From VRUE01 sp963774555 (lineage in GTDB: Bacteria > Actinomycetota > Thermoleophilia > Solirubrobacterales > 70-9), in the NCBI GenBank assembly GCA_963774555.1, contig CAVZFL010000001.1:1612001-1676000 (forward strand): a stretch of 64,000 nucleotides of DNA, read 5' to 3'. Positions 48,201 through 59,627 of the stretch are shown here, in pieces (the first letter of the stretch is position 1; every line of letters begins with the position of its first letter). Under the pieces are notes generated by a model. It ran no database searches, had not been told where the DNA came from, and saw nothing but the letters and a program-made list of their open reading frames with translations. Position numbers and translations under genes: made by a program.

Positions 48201-51200
48201 AGGGGTGTGCGACCGGCGATCCGGCCGAGCTGCAGCCGGCCTCGTTCGCCGGCCCGATCCCCATGACCCTCTCCGCCAAGACCGTGCCGGCCCTGCGCGA
48301 GTCCGCCGTCCGGCTCGCCGCCCAGCTCGAAGCCGACCCCGGGCTCGACCCCGCCGACGTGGCCCACTCGCTGCTGCGGACCCGGCCGAGCTTCGAGCGC
48401 CGCGCCGTCGTCCTCGGCGCCGATCGCGACCGGCTCCTCTCCGGCCTTGCCGCCCTGGCTGCTGGCGAGGAGGACGCCGCCCTGATCGAGGGCCAGGCGC
48501 GCGGCGAGTGCGAGCCCGTCTTCCTCTTTCCCGGCCAGGGCTCCCAGTGGCAGGGCATGGGGATCGAGCTGGCCGAGGGCTCGACCGCCTTCGCCTCCCA
48601 CTTGCGCCAGTGCGAAGAGGCGCTGGCGCCGCACATCTCCTGGTCGGTCGGTGAGGTCCTGCGCGGCGAGCCCGGGGCGCCGTCGATCGAGCGGATCGAG
48701 GTCGTCCAGCCGGCACTCTTCGCGGTGATGGTCTCCCTTGCCCGGCTCTGGCAGGAGCTCGGTGTCTCGCCCGCCGCCGTGGTCGGCCACTCCCAGGGGG
48801 AGATCGCCGCGGCCCACATCGCCGGTGGGCTCTCGCTCGAGGACGCGGCGCGGCTGGCAGCGGTGCGCAGCCGGATCATCGCCAAGCTCGCCGGGCAGGG
48901 AGGGATGGTCTCGGTGGCCCTCGCCGCGGAGCAGATCGAGCCCCTCTTGGAGCGCTGGCAGGGTCGGGTCGAGGTCGCGGCGGTCAACAGCCCGGCCACG
49001 ACCGTCGTCTCCGGCGACCGCGAATCGCTCGAGCAGCTCCTCGCCCGCTGCGAGGAGGACGGCGTGCGGGCGCGCGCGATCCCCGCCACGATCGCCTCCC
49101 ACTCGGCTTACGTCGAGGAGCTCAAGGAGGAGGTGTTGGAGTCGCTGGCGCCGATCGCGCCGCGCAGCGGCGAGATCCCCTTCCACTCCACCGTCACCGG
49201 CGGGGTGCTCGACACCGCTGAGCTGGACGCCGGCTACTGGTACAGGAACCTGCGCGAGACCGTGCGATTCGAGGGGGCGATGCGGGGGCTGCTCACCGCG
49301 GGCCACCGACTCGTGGTCGAGGTCAGCCCACATCCGGTCTTCGCCCTCGCGGTCCAGCAGACCGCCGAGGCGGCGCTCGAGGACCCAACCGAGGCGACCG
49401 TGATCGGCACGCTGCGTCGAGAGGAGGGTGGCAGCGAGCGCTTCGCCTTCTCCCTGGCCCAGGCCCACGTCGCCGGCGCTCCGGTGCGCTGGGGCGACTG
49501 CCTCGGCGGTGGCGTCAAGACCGTCTCCCTGCCGACCTATCCCTTCCAGCGCAAGCGTTACTGGCTCGATGTTCCTGCCGGGGCCGGCGATCTCGGTGCC
49601 GTCGGCCTCGACACCGCGGGCCACCCGTTGCTCGGCGCTTCGCTCGCAGTTGCCGGCGAGGACGGCCGCCGGCTCTTCAGCGGTCGCCTCTCGCGCGAGT
49701 CGCATCCCTGGCTCGGCGATCACGCCGTTTTCGGCACGGCGTTGGTTCCCGGCACTGCCTTCGTCGAGCTCGCGCATCGAGCCGGCGTCGAGGTCGGCGC
49801 CGAGACGATCGAGGAGCTGATCCAGGAGCAGCCGCTGATCCTGCCCGAGGACGGTGGCGTGCAGATTCAGCTCTCGGTTACCGAGCCCGACGAGGAGGGA
49901 CGCTGCGCGGTCGCGATCCACTCGCGCCCGAGCGACGATTCGGAGTGGGTCCGCAACGCCAGCGCGACGCTGTCGGTCCAGCCCGCTCTGCCGGCGGCGG
50001 ACGAGCTCGGCGCCTGGCCCCCGCGCGGCGCCGAGCAGCTCGACGTCGCGCGCTTCTACGAGGACCTCGCCGAAACGGGATTCGATTACGGGCCGGCCTT
50101 CCAGGGCCTCCGCGCCGCCTGGCGGCGGGGCGAGGAGATCTTCGCCGAGGTCGAGCTGCAGGAGCAGCCCGGCGAGCGGGCCGAGGGCTTCGCGATTCAC
50201 CCCGCCCTGCTCGACTCCGCCCTGCAAACGGACCTGCTGGCGAGCGCGGCGGAGGACGTTCGCCTGCCCTTCTCCTGGCGCGGAGTCACCCTCGCGAGCA
50301 CCGATGCTGAGGCGCTGCGGGTCCGCCTCTCCCCGGCCGGCGCCGACGGCTTTTCGCTGATCGCGGCCGACGAAGCGGGCCTGCCGGTGGTCTCGATCGA
50401 GAAGCTGACCACACGGCCGCTCGGCGCGAGCGCGCTGGGAGGCGGTGGGGCCGGCGAGCGGGACGCCCTCTTTCGGGTCGAGTGGGTCGCGCCCGAACGG
50501 CCGCCGTCGCGAGACGACGCCGGGGGGCTGGCGGTTCTCGGCGCGCTCGAGCTGCCCGACCCGGGGGCGAGGCGGTACGCGGACCTCGCGGCGCTCGAGC
50601 GGGCCATCGCCGCCGGCGAGGACGTGCCGGGCACGGTGCTCTTCGAGTGCGTCGACGCATCGGCGGAGGGCGGCGAGGCGCCGGCCGCCGTCCGCAAGGC
50701 GGTGGCCGCCACGCTGGCGCAGCTCCAGGCCTGGCTGACCTGCGAGCCGCTTGCCGGGTCGCGGCTCGTCGGGCTGGCACGGGGAGCCGTCGCCGCCGCG
50801 CCCGGCGAGGCCGGTGGCGACCTCTCCGCAGCCGCCGCCTGGGGTCTGCTGCGCTCGGCGCAGTCCGAGCACCCAGGCCGCGTGGCGGCGATCGACCTCG
50901 ATCGGGCAGAGGCTTCCTCGCAGGCGCTGGTCGAGGCCCTGACGATCGCGGAGGAGCCCGAGCTGGCGATCCGCAGGGGCGAGATCCTGGTGCCCCGCCT
51001 GGTCCGGGCACTCCCGGCCGCGACCCCCCCGGCGAGCTCCGAGGGCGAGCCCTGGCGCCTCGACATCGCCGAGAAGGGGACGCTGGAGAACCTCGAGATC
51101 GTCTCCTGCCCGGAGGTGGGCGAGCCGCTCGGCCCGACCGAGGTGCGGGTGGGGGTGCGCGCCGCCGGCCTCAACTTCCGCGACGTGGTCGTCGCCCTCG

Positions 51201-54200
51201 GCCTCGTGCAGAGCGAGGACCCGATGGGGGGCGAGGGCGCCGGGGTCGTGCTCGAGGTCGGCGCCGAGGTCGACGACCTCGCTCCGGGGGACCGGGTGAT
51301 GGGCCTTCTCCTCGGGCTTTTGGCCCGCTTGCGGTCGCCGACCGCGAGGCCCTGGTCCGGATGCCCGCGGGCTGGTCGTTCGCGCAGGCGGCCTCGGTGC
51401 CGATCGCAGCCCTCACCGCCAATTACGGCCTGCTCGACCTCGCCCGTCTGCAGGAGGGCGAGAGGGTTCTGATCCACTCGGCGGCCGGCGGGGTCGGCGT
51501 CCTCGCCGTGCAGCTCGCCCAGCACGCCGGCGCCGAGGTCTTTGCCACCGCGCACCCCGACAAGTGGGAGACCCTGCGCGGGTTGGGTCTCGACGACGAC
51601 CACATCGCCTCCTCCCGCGACGCCGGCTTCGCCGACGCCTTCCTCGCCGTCAGCGGCGGCCAGGGCGTCGACGTAGTCCTCAACTCACTTGCCCAGGAGC
51701 TCGTCGACGCTTCGCTCGGCCTGCTGCGGCGCGGCGGTCGCTTCGTCGAGATGGGCAAGACGGACATTCGCGACCCCGAGCAGGTGGCTGCCTCCCACCC
51801 CGGCGTCTCCTATCGCGCCTTCGACACCAGCGAAGCCGGTGCGGAGCGAATCGCGGCGATGCTGGCGGAGATCGTCGCCCTGTTCGAGCGCGGGGCGCTG
51901 CGCCACGCGCCGATCTCGGCCCGGGACGTGCGGCAGGGGGTGGAGGCGTTCCGGCTGATGAGCCAGGGCGGCCACGTCGGCAAGATCGTCCTGACGATTC
52001 CCGCGGCGCCGGACCCCGGCTCCACGGCGCTGATCACCGGCGGCACGGGGACGATCGGATCGCACATCGCCCGTCACCTGGTCGAACGGCGCGGTGTCCG
52101 GCACCTGATCCTCGCCAGCCGCAGCGGCCTCGAGGCCGACGGTGCCGGCGAGCTGAAGGCGGAACTGGAAGGACTCGGCGCCGAGGTGCAGGTCGTGGCC
52201 TGCGACGTCGCCGAGCCCGACCAGCTCGCCGAGCTGCTGGCGAAGGTGCCCGAGGGCCAGCCATTGAGGACCGTGATCCACGCCGCCGGCGCACTCGACG
52301 ACGGCGTGGTCGAATCGCTCACCCCCGATCGCCTCGATGCGGTTTTCCGCCCCAAGGTCGACGCGGCCTGGAGCCTGCACGAGCTGACCAAGGACCTCGA
52401 TCTCGCCGAGTTCATCCTCTTCTCCTCGCTCGCCGCCACTCTGGGAAGCCCAGGTCAGGGCAACTACGCCGCCGCCAACGGCTTCCTCGATGGTCTTGCC
52501 GCGCGGCGCTGCGCCGAAGGCCTGCCGGCCCTGGCGCTCGCCTGGGGTCTCTGGGAGGAGACCAGTGGAATGACCGCCCACCTCGATGAGGAGGAGATCG
52601 CCCGGGCGAGCCGTGGCCCGGTGGCGATGTCGACGGATCAGGGCCTCTCCCTGTTCGAGCGGGCCCGGGCCTCCGAGGCGGTTCACTTGGTCGCGACTCC
52701 GGTCGATCGCGGCGAGTTGCGCCGGCAGGCGCGGGCGGGGTCGCTGCCGGCGATCCTCAGTGGGCTGGTCGAGACCGGGGCCCGCGCCACCGCCGGGCGC
52801 GGATCGCTGGCCCGCCGCCTCGCCACCGCAGCCGAGCAGGAGCGGGGCGCACTCGTCCTCGAGCTGGTGCGCAGCGAGGCGGCAACCGTCCTTGGTCACG
52901 CCGCGGCAGCGGAGATCGACCCGGAGCGAGCTTTCAAGGAGCAGGGCTTCGACTCGCTGGCGGCGGTCGAGCTGCGCAACCGTCTCGGCACGGCCCTCGG
53001 CCTGAGGCTGCCGGCGACGCTCGCCTTCGATCGTCCCAGCGCGGTGGCGATGACCGCGTACCTCTGCGAGCAGATCGAGGGCGGCGGGCAGAGCGCCGCG
53101 GTGCGCCCGCGCCCCTCGGCTGCGGCGGAGGAGCCGCTGGCGATCGTCGGCATGAGCTGTCGCCTTCCCGGCGGGGTCCGCTCCCCCGACACGTTCTGGC
53201 AGCTAGTCGCTGCGGGCGCCGACGGCATCGTCGGCTTCCCCACCAACCGGGATTGGGACCTCGATCGCGTCTATGACCCCGACCCGGACCGGATCGGGAC
53301 CAGCTACGCGCGCGAGGGCGGCTTCATCGCCGACGCCGACGAGTTCGACGCCGAGTTCTTCGGCATCGCCCCGCGCGAGGCGCTGGCAATGGACCCCCAG
53401 CAACGGCTGCTGCTCGAACTCGCCTGGGAGGCGCTGGAGGATGCCGGGATCGATCCGGCCTCGCTGCGCGGCGGGCAGGCGGGCGTGTTCGTCGGAATCA
53501 GCTCCTCGGACTACGACACCGGCGTGCCGGCGGCGGCGGAGCTCGAGGGCTACGTCGGCACCGGCAACCTGACCAGCGTCGTCTCCGGGCGGCTCGCTTA
53601 CAGCTTCGGCCTCGAGGGCCCGGCGATCACGGTCGACACCGCCTGCTCCTCCTCGCTGGTGGCGATGCACCTGGCCTGCCAGGCGCTGCGCAGCGGCGAG
53701 TGCGACCTGGCCCTCGCCGGCGGGGCGACGGTGATGTCGACGCCACAGAACTTCATCGAGTTCAGCCGCCAGCGCGGCCTCGCCCCCGACGGGCGCTGCA
53801 AGTCCTTCGCCGCCGCCGCCGACGGCACCGGCTGCGCCGAGGGCGCCGGCCTGCTCGTCTTGGAGCGACTCTCTGAGGCACAGCGCAACGGCCACCGGGT
53901 CTGGGCGACGATCCGCGGCTCGGCCGTCAACCAGGACGGCGCCTCCAACGGCCTCACCGCCCCCAACGGCCCCTCCCAGGAGCGGGTGATCCGCCAGGCC
54001 CTTGCCAACGCCGGCCTGAAGCCGGCCGACGTCGACGCGGTCGAGGCCCACGGCACCGGCACCGCCCTCGGCGATCCGATCGAGGCCGGCGCCCTGATCG
54101 CCGCCTACGGCCAGGACCGCGAGCAGCCGCTGTGGCTCGGCTCGGTCAAGTCCAACATCGGCCACACCCAGGCCGCCGCCGGCGTCGCCGGCGTGATCAA

Positions 54201-57200
54201 GATGGTGATGGCGATGCGCGAGGGGGTGCTGCCGCAGACCCTGCACGTCGACCAGCCCTCGGCCAAGGTCGACTGGGAGGCCGGCGCCGTCGAGCTGCTC
54301 GCCGAGCCCCAGCCCTGGCAGCCCAACGGGCGCCCGCGCCGCGCCGGCGTCTCCTCCTTCGGCATCAGCGGCACCAACGCGCATCTGATCTTGGAGGAAA
54401 CACCGGGGGATGGGGAGGGGGATGGGGCCGGGGAGGGCGACGGAGTGCCCGGGCTGGACCCGATCCCCTGGGTGGTGACGGCGAAGAGCACGGAGGCTCT
54501 GCGCGCCCAGGCCGAGCGGCTGGTCTCCCACCTGAACCGCAACCCGCAGCTCGACCCGCGCGATGTCGGCTTCTCGCTGGCGACCTCGCGTGCCCAGCTC
54601 GAGCATCGCGCGGTCCTGCTCGGCGCCGGGCGCGAGCAACTGCTGGCTGCTGCTTCGGCCCTGGCCAGCGGGGGCAGCAGCGGCGATCTGATCCGCGGCG
54701 CCGTCCAGCCCGGTCGCGCCGTCTTTCTCTTCACCGGGCAGGGAGCGCAGCGGGCGGGCATGGGCCGCGAGCTGCACGGGGCCTTCCCGTCCTTCGCAGT
54801 CGCCTTGGACGAGGCCTGCGCCGAGCTCGACCCCCACCTCGACCGCTCGCTGCGGGACCTCCTCTTCGCCTCGCCGGACTCGGCGGAGGCGGAGCTGCTC
54901 GATCGAACCGAGCTTACCCAGCCGGCGATGTTTGCGATCGAGGTGGCGCTTTTCCGCCTGGTCGAGAGCCTGGGTCTGAAGCCGGACTTCCTCAGCGGGC
55001 ACTCGGTCGGCGAAATCGCCGCCGCTCACGTCGGCGGCGTCCTTTCGCTGGCCGATGCCTGCGCCCTGGTCGCCGCCCGCGGCCGCCTCATGGGCGCCCT
55101 GCCCGAAGGCGGGGCGATGGTCGCAGTCGAGGCAAGCGAGGAAGAGCTCCTCGACAGCCTCGGCGAGCTCTCCGCCGATCTTTCGCTCGCCGGCGTCAAT
55201 GGCCCCAGCTCCGTCGTCGTCTCCGGCGAGGAGGAAGCGGCATCCGAGCTGGCGCGACGCTGGCGCGAGCAGGGCCGCAAGGCGACGCGGCTGCAGGTTA
55301 GCCACGCCTTCCACTCCCACCGCATCGATCCGATGCTCGAGCAGCTCCTCGCGGTCGCCGAGGGGCTCTCCTTCTCGCGACCGCAGATCCCGATCGTCTC
55401 CAACCTCAGCGGTGAGCTGCTCAGCGAGGAGCAGGCCACCTCGCCGGCCTACTGGGCGCGCCAGGCGCGCGAGCCGGTTCGGTTCCTCGATGGCGTGCGC
55501 TTCCTTGCCGCGCAGGGGACCGCGCACTTCGTCGAGCTCGGCCCCGACGGGGTGCTGAGCGCAATGGCGCGGGAGTGCCTCGCTGCCGGGGGTGGTACCC
55601 CGGCTGTAGCGGTCCCCTTGCTGCGCCGCGATCGGCCGGAGGTCGGCACGGCGCTCGCCGCGCTCGCCGCGGCCCACGCCAACGGTCTCGAGGTCGAGTG
55701 GGGTGCGCTCTTCGCCGGACGCGGAGGCAAGGTGAGTCTCCCCACCTACCCCTTCCAGCGCAAACGCTACTGGGCGCGCTCCAAGGGGCGTCCGGGTGAC
55801 GTCTCGGCCGCCGGCCTCGTGTCGTCCGCTCACCCGCTGCTCGGCGCCACCCTCTCGCTCGCCAACGAGGCCGGGCAAGTCTTTACCGGTCGCCTCTCGC
55901 GCGAGGCCCAGCCCTGGCTCGCCGAGCACGCCATCTTCGGCACCGCGATCGTCCCCGGCACCGCCTTCGTCGAGCTGGCGCTCTCGGTGGGAGCGGAGCT
56001 TGGTGCCGGCACGATCGAGGAGCTCACCCAGGAGGCGCCGCTGGTGCTGGCCGGGTCGGAAGCGCTGCAGATCCAGCTCGGCCTGGGAGAGTCCGACGAG
56101 GGCGGCCGCCGCTCGCTCTCGCTGCACTCCCGCGGTGAGGGTGCGGGGCAGGATTGGGTCCGCAACGCATCGGCCGTTCTCACCGCCGAGCCGCCCCCGC
56201 GGCCGGCGGCCGATCTGCGCGAGTGGCCTCCGGTCGGGGCCGAGCCACTCGCGGTCGAGCAGCTCTACGAGGATCTCGCCGGGCGCGGCTTCGACTACGG
56301 CCCGATCTTTCGCGGCCTGCGAGCAGCCTGGCGCAGGGGGGAGGAGCTCTTCGCCGAGGTCGAGCTCGGCGAGCGCGGGGAGGACGGCACCGGCGGCTTT
56401 GCGGTTCACCCGGCGCTGCTCGACGCGGCCCTGCACGCCGACTTCCTCGCCTCCGCCGCAGAGGAAGTTCGCCTGCCCTTCTCGTGGAGCGGCGTCGCCC
56501 TGCACGCAGCTGCGAGCGGCGATCGGCTGCGCGCCCGTCTCGCCCCGGTTGACGGCGGCTTCTCCCTCTTGGCCGCCGACGAGGACGGAGCGCCGCTGGT
56601 CTCGGTCGCCAAGCTCGCCACCCGTCCGGTCAGCGAGAGCCAGCTGCGCGCCGCCGGCGTTCGGCATGACTCGCTCTTCCGGTTGGCTTGGAAGGAGATC
56701 CCCACGCCGGCGAGCTCCGGGTCCCCGATGCAGACAGAGCTCCACCGCGTCGAGTCCGAGCCCGGTGGTGACGCCGCCAGGGCTTCGCTCGACGCCGCCG
56801 CACGGGTGTTGGAGATCGTCCAGGACTGGCTCGCCGGCGAGCATCCCGAGCCGGCTCGCCTGGCGCTGCTCACCGGCTCGGCGCTGGCCACCGACGACGA
56901 CGAGTCGCCGGACCTCGCCGGCGCTGCCGTCTGGGGCCTGCTCCGATCCGCTCAATCCGAGCACCCGGGTCGCTTCGTCCTGATCGACAGCGATGGCACG
57001 CCGGCCTCGGAGGCGGCTATCCCGATGGCGCTGGCGAGCGGCGAGTCGCAGCTGGCGATCCGTCGGGGCCGGCTCTTGGTGGGCAGGTTGGAGCGCGTGC
57101 AGGGCGACGGCGGGGAAGGGGCGGCCGCACCCATCGACCCCGAGGCGACGGTTCTGATCAGCGGCGGCACCGGCGCGCTGGGCGCTCTCTTCGCCCGTCA

Positions 57201-58425
57201 CCTGGTCGAGCAGCACGGTGCTCGGCAGCTGCTGCTGCTCAGTCGCCGCGGACCCGAGGCCGAGGGCTGCGGGGAGCTGGTCGCGCAGCTCGAGGCGGCG
57301 GGGGCCTCGGTGCGGGTTGTGGCCTGCGACGTCGGCGACCGCGAGGCGCTTGCCCTTGCGGTCGGGCAGATTCCCGCCGAGCACCCGCTGGGGACCGCGA
57401 TTCACGCTGCCGGAATACTCGATGACGGCGTCATCGGCTCGCTCACCGAGGAGCAGTTGGCAAAGGTCTTTGCGGCCAAGGTCGGGGGTGCCTGGAACCT
57501 GCACCAGCTGACCCGCGAGGCGGACCGCTCGGTCGAGCTGATCCTCTTCTCCTCGCTGGCGGCGACGATCGGGAGCCCCGGTCAGGCGAGCTACGCCGCC
57601 GCCAACTCCTTCCTCGACGCCCTTGCCTGCCGCCGGCGGGCGCAAGGCTTGCCGGCGCTCTCGCTCGGCTGGGGGGCCTGGGAGCAGGATGGGATCGCCG
57701 CCGGCCTCGGCGGCGTCGACCGGGCGAGGATCGCGCGCAGCGGCGTCGCCGGGCTCTCCTCGGCCGAAGGCCGCCAGCTCTTCGATCTGGCGAGGCGGAT
57801 CGGCGGCTCGCTGCAGCCGTTGCGGCTCAACATCACCGCCCTGCGCGCCGCGGCCGCGGCGGCTGCCCTACCTGCGCCGATGCTCGAGCTGGTGCCGGTT
57901 GCGGCCCGCGGCGCGGCGGCGAGCGAGTCGCTTGCCCGGCGCCTCGCTCGGGCCGACCCTTCGGAGCACGAGGAGGTGACCCTGGAGCTGGTGCGCGAGG
58001 AGTGCGCCGCGGTGCTGGGCCATCCCTCGCCCGAGGCGATCGCGCCCGAGCGCTCCTTCCAGGAGGCGGGTTTCGATTCGCTCTGCGCGGTTGAGCTTCG
58101 CAACCGCCTCAACCAGGTCACCGGCATGCGGCTGCCTTCGACCGTCGTCTTCGATCACCCCAGCCCGCAGGCGCTTGCCGAGTTTGTGCTCGCCGCTGCG
58201 GGTGAGGAGAGCGCCGGCCAGTCACGGCTCGACGCTGACCTCGACCGGGTCGAGGCCGCGATGGCCTCGGCGGCCGCCGGCGAGCGGGAGCAGGCGCTCG
58301 AGCGCCTGCGGGCGCTGCTGAGCGCCGCGGCCGAGGGGGGCGAGAACGGAGCGGCCGACGGCGACCTGGAGTCCGTCTCCGACGAGGAGATGATCGCCCT
58401 GATCGACCGCGAGTTCGGCGCTTAG
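45272..58425 (+). CDS. Type I modular PKS: ligase-ACP loader, two extension modules (one 1-nt frameshift)
   Basis: About 4,384 codons once a base missing near 51315, inside the ER domain, is restored. Loader: acyl-CoA-ligase/adenylation domain (SSGSSGLPKVVEL, YGLTEGG, GWYETGDLG, TGKVKRGQL) and ACP (GFDSLAAVSL). Module 1: KS (NTACSSSL), AT (GHSQGE with IASH, suggesting methylmalonyl-CoA), DH (HAVFGTALVPG), ER (HSAAGGVG), KR (GGTGTIGSHI; LDD motif, B type), ACP. Module 2: KS (DTACSSSL), AT (GHSVGE with HAFH, malonyl-CoA), DH (HAIFGTAIVPG), KR (GGTGALGALF, LDD), ACP (GFDSLCAVEL). The C-terminal helix EQALERLRALLSAAAEGG followed by EEMIALIDREFGA is a docking domain. No thioesterase. The loader probably activates an aryl or other free acid. 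Confidence 0.92.
47543..48189 (+). repeat. Near-identical KS segment, module 1
   Basis: 647 bases that match 53752-54398 almost base for base, with no indels seen, while flanking KS sequence differs clearly. Points to recent gene conversion or duplication between modules. Confidence 0.85.
53752..54398 (+). repeat. Near-identical KS segment, module 2
   Basis: Partner of 47543-48189 at constant offset 6,209. Differences are confined to a few codons, such as FSEGAGL in module 1 versus CAEGAGL here, and LRLG versus LWLG. Confidence 0.85.
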
Positions 58426-58452
58426 ACATTCGGGATCACTGAGAGTGTTATG

Positions 58453-58598
58453 GAGAGGGTGCCGGTGCCCCTCCCCGGGAATTGACACCCCAGCGCTTCG
58501 CGCTGGGGTGAACCTGGTGCGCGGCTGCGCCGCGCAGGCATCGGATTGCATTTCCGCCGCTTCGCGACATTCCCGGGGAGGGGCACCGGCACCCTCTC
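58453..58598 (+). repeat. Structured palindromic element 1
   Basis: Perfect 30-bp outer arms (58453-58482 and 58569-58598, beginning GAGAGGGTGCCGG) enclose an 86-base core with two hairpins: CACCCCAGCGC-TTC-GCGCTGGGGTG and TGCGCGGC-TGC-GCCGCGCA, then ATTGCAT and CCGCTTCGCGAC. The inverted homologue lies at 58720-58866 with compensatory changes in both the outer arms and hairpin 1. Fills the gap after the first PKS gene; the 121 bases between the two elements hold nothing I recognise. Confidence 0.85.
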
Positions 58599-58719
58599 GA
58601 AACGCATCAAGCTCCCAAAAGGCCACGACCTGATGCGCACTCGTCTGACGAAGCGCTCTTGAGCTTTATAGACATATAGGCCGCGGCTTTTTGCTGTTGA
58701 GCTTGAGAGGTCCTGTCGA

Positions 58720-58866
58720 GAGAGGAGTCCGGTCGCCCTCCAGTCGAATGTCGCGAAGCGGCCTATGCAATCTGTCCTGGGGCGCGGCGCAGCCGCGCAC
58801 ACCGTTCACCCCAAGAGCTTTGCTCTTGGGGTGTCAATTCGACTGGAGGGCGACCGGACTCCTCTC
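58720..58866 (-). repeat. Structured palindromic element 2 (inverted copy)
   Basis: 30-bp arms at 58720-58749 and 58837-58866 (beginning GAGAGGAGTCCGG). Read on the minus strand, the core carries CACCCCAAGAGC-AAA-GCTCTTGGGGTG, then GTGCGCGGCTGCGCCGCGC, ATTGCAT and CCGCTTCGCGAC, matching element 1 in order. Arms differ in sequence but remain perfectly complementary. Confidence 0.85.
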
Positions 58867-58901
58867 CCACCCCCACGTGTCGTGGATTCAACGGGCCAAG
58901 G

Positions 58902-59555
58902 TCAGCCGCAGAGGTGGTACACGCCCGCTCGCCGCTCGACCGCGAAGCTCTCGCCGATCGTCATCGCCGGCCGGCGATTGGCGATGACGCGGTAGTCGCG
59001 GCGCAGGACGCCACCTTCGAGCGGCGGGGCGCCCTCCGCCCAGGCGGGCGCCGGGGCAAGTCCGAACCAGAGCATCTCGCGCCAGCTCTCCAGCTGCACC
59101 TGCTGCAGCGACTCGCCGATCCCGTCGCGACTCCCGTCGAGCACGTCGAGGAAATCCGCCGGCAGACGGGCGGGAAGGATGTGGGACTCGGCCCAGATCG
59201 CCGGGACGGTGGGCGCGCCGACGCCGATCACGACACGCCTGAGGATCGCCTCGGTGCCGGCCGCGACTTCGAGGTTCGAGGCCGTGTGGCCTTGCACGAG
59301 CGAGCGCCGCTGGGCGAGCACCTCGACCGTGACCGGCGCCAGCGCCTGCACTTCGAGCGCCCGGGTGACGGTGCCGTCGGTGAAGAGCAGGCCGCGCAGG
59401 AAGGGGTCGATCGAGGTCAGGTCGACGTCGGCGAGAAGCCCGGGCCGCTCGCCCTGCATCGAGAAGTGGCGCTCGGTCAGCCCGCCTGTGATCGCCTCCA
59501 TGAGCGCCGATCGTACGGTCGCGGTATTGGAAGACCAAGATTTTGTAACCGCCAT
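58902..59555 (-). CDS. Chorismate-lyase-like protein (UbiC/DUF98 type)
   Basis: 217 aa. EVLAQRRSLVQGHTASNLEV, EAILRRVVIGVGAPTVPAIW then AESHILPARLP, and the C-terminal LRRDYRVIANRRPAMTIGES are the three conserved blocks of the chorismate pyruvate-lyase family (Arg and Glu contacts to the product, V-I/P-x-x-x-A-E-S). Such enzymes convert chorismate to 4-hydroxybenzoate and pyruvate. Located between two PKS genes, it would supply a hydroxybenzoate starter for the ligase domain of the first PKS; this link is inferred from context. It is divergent from the second PKS gene, with 72 bases between starts. Confidence 0.82.
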   Translation of the reverse strand: MAVTKSWSSNTATVRSALMEAITGGLTERHFSMQGERPGLLADVDLTSIDPFLRGLLFTDGTVTRALEVQALAPVTVEVLAQRRSLVQGHTASNLEVAAGTEAILRRVVIGVGAPTVPAIWAESHILPARLPADFLDVLDGSRDGIGESLQQVQLESWREMLWFGLAPAPAWAEGAPPLEGGVLRRDYRVIANRRPAMTIGESFAVERRAGVYHLCG

Positions 59556-59627
59556 AAACGCTCTGGTATCACGGTCTCAGTGCCCGCACGAGTAAGGGAC
59601 CGTCGCGGGCAGTGGGACGCAGGGCCG

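Noticed and set aside
46643..50872. Very long minus-strand frame opposite the first PKS
   Set aside because: Low-complexity shadow of PKS codons; the plus strand has complete KS, AT, DH and ACP motifs.
53203..57645. Second long minus-strand frame opposite PKS module 2
   Set aside because: Same reason: a shadow produced by GC-rich codon bias.
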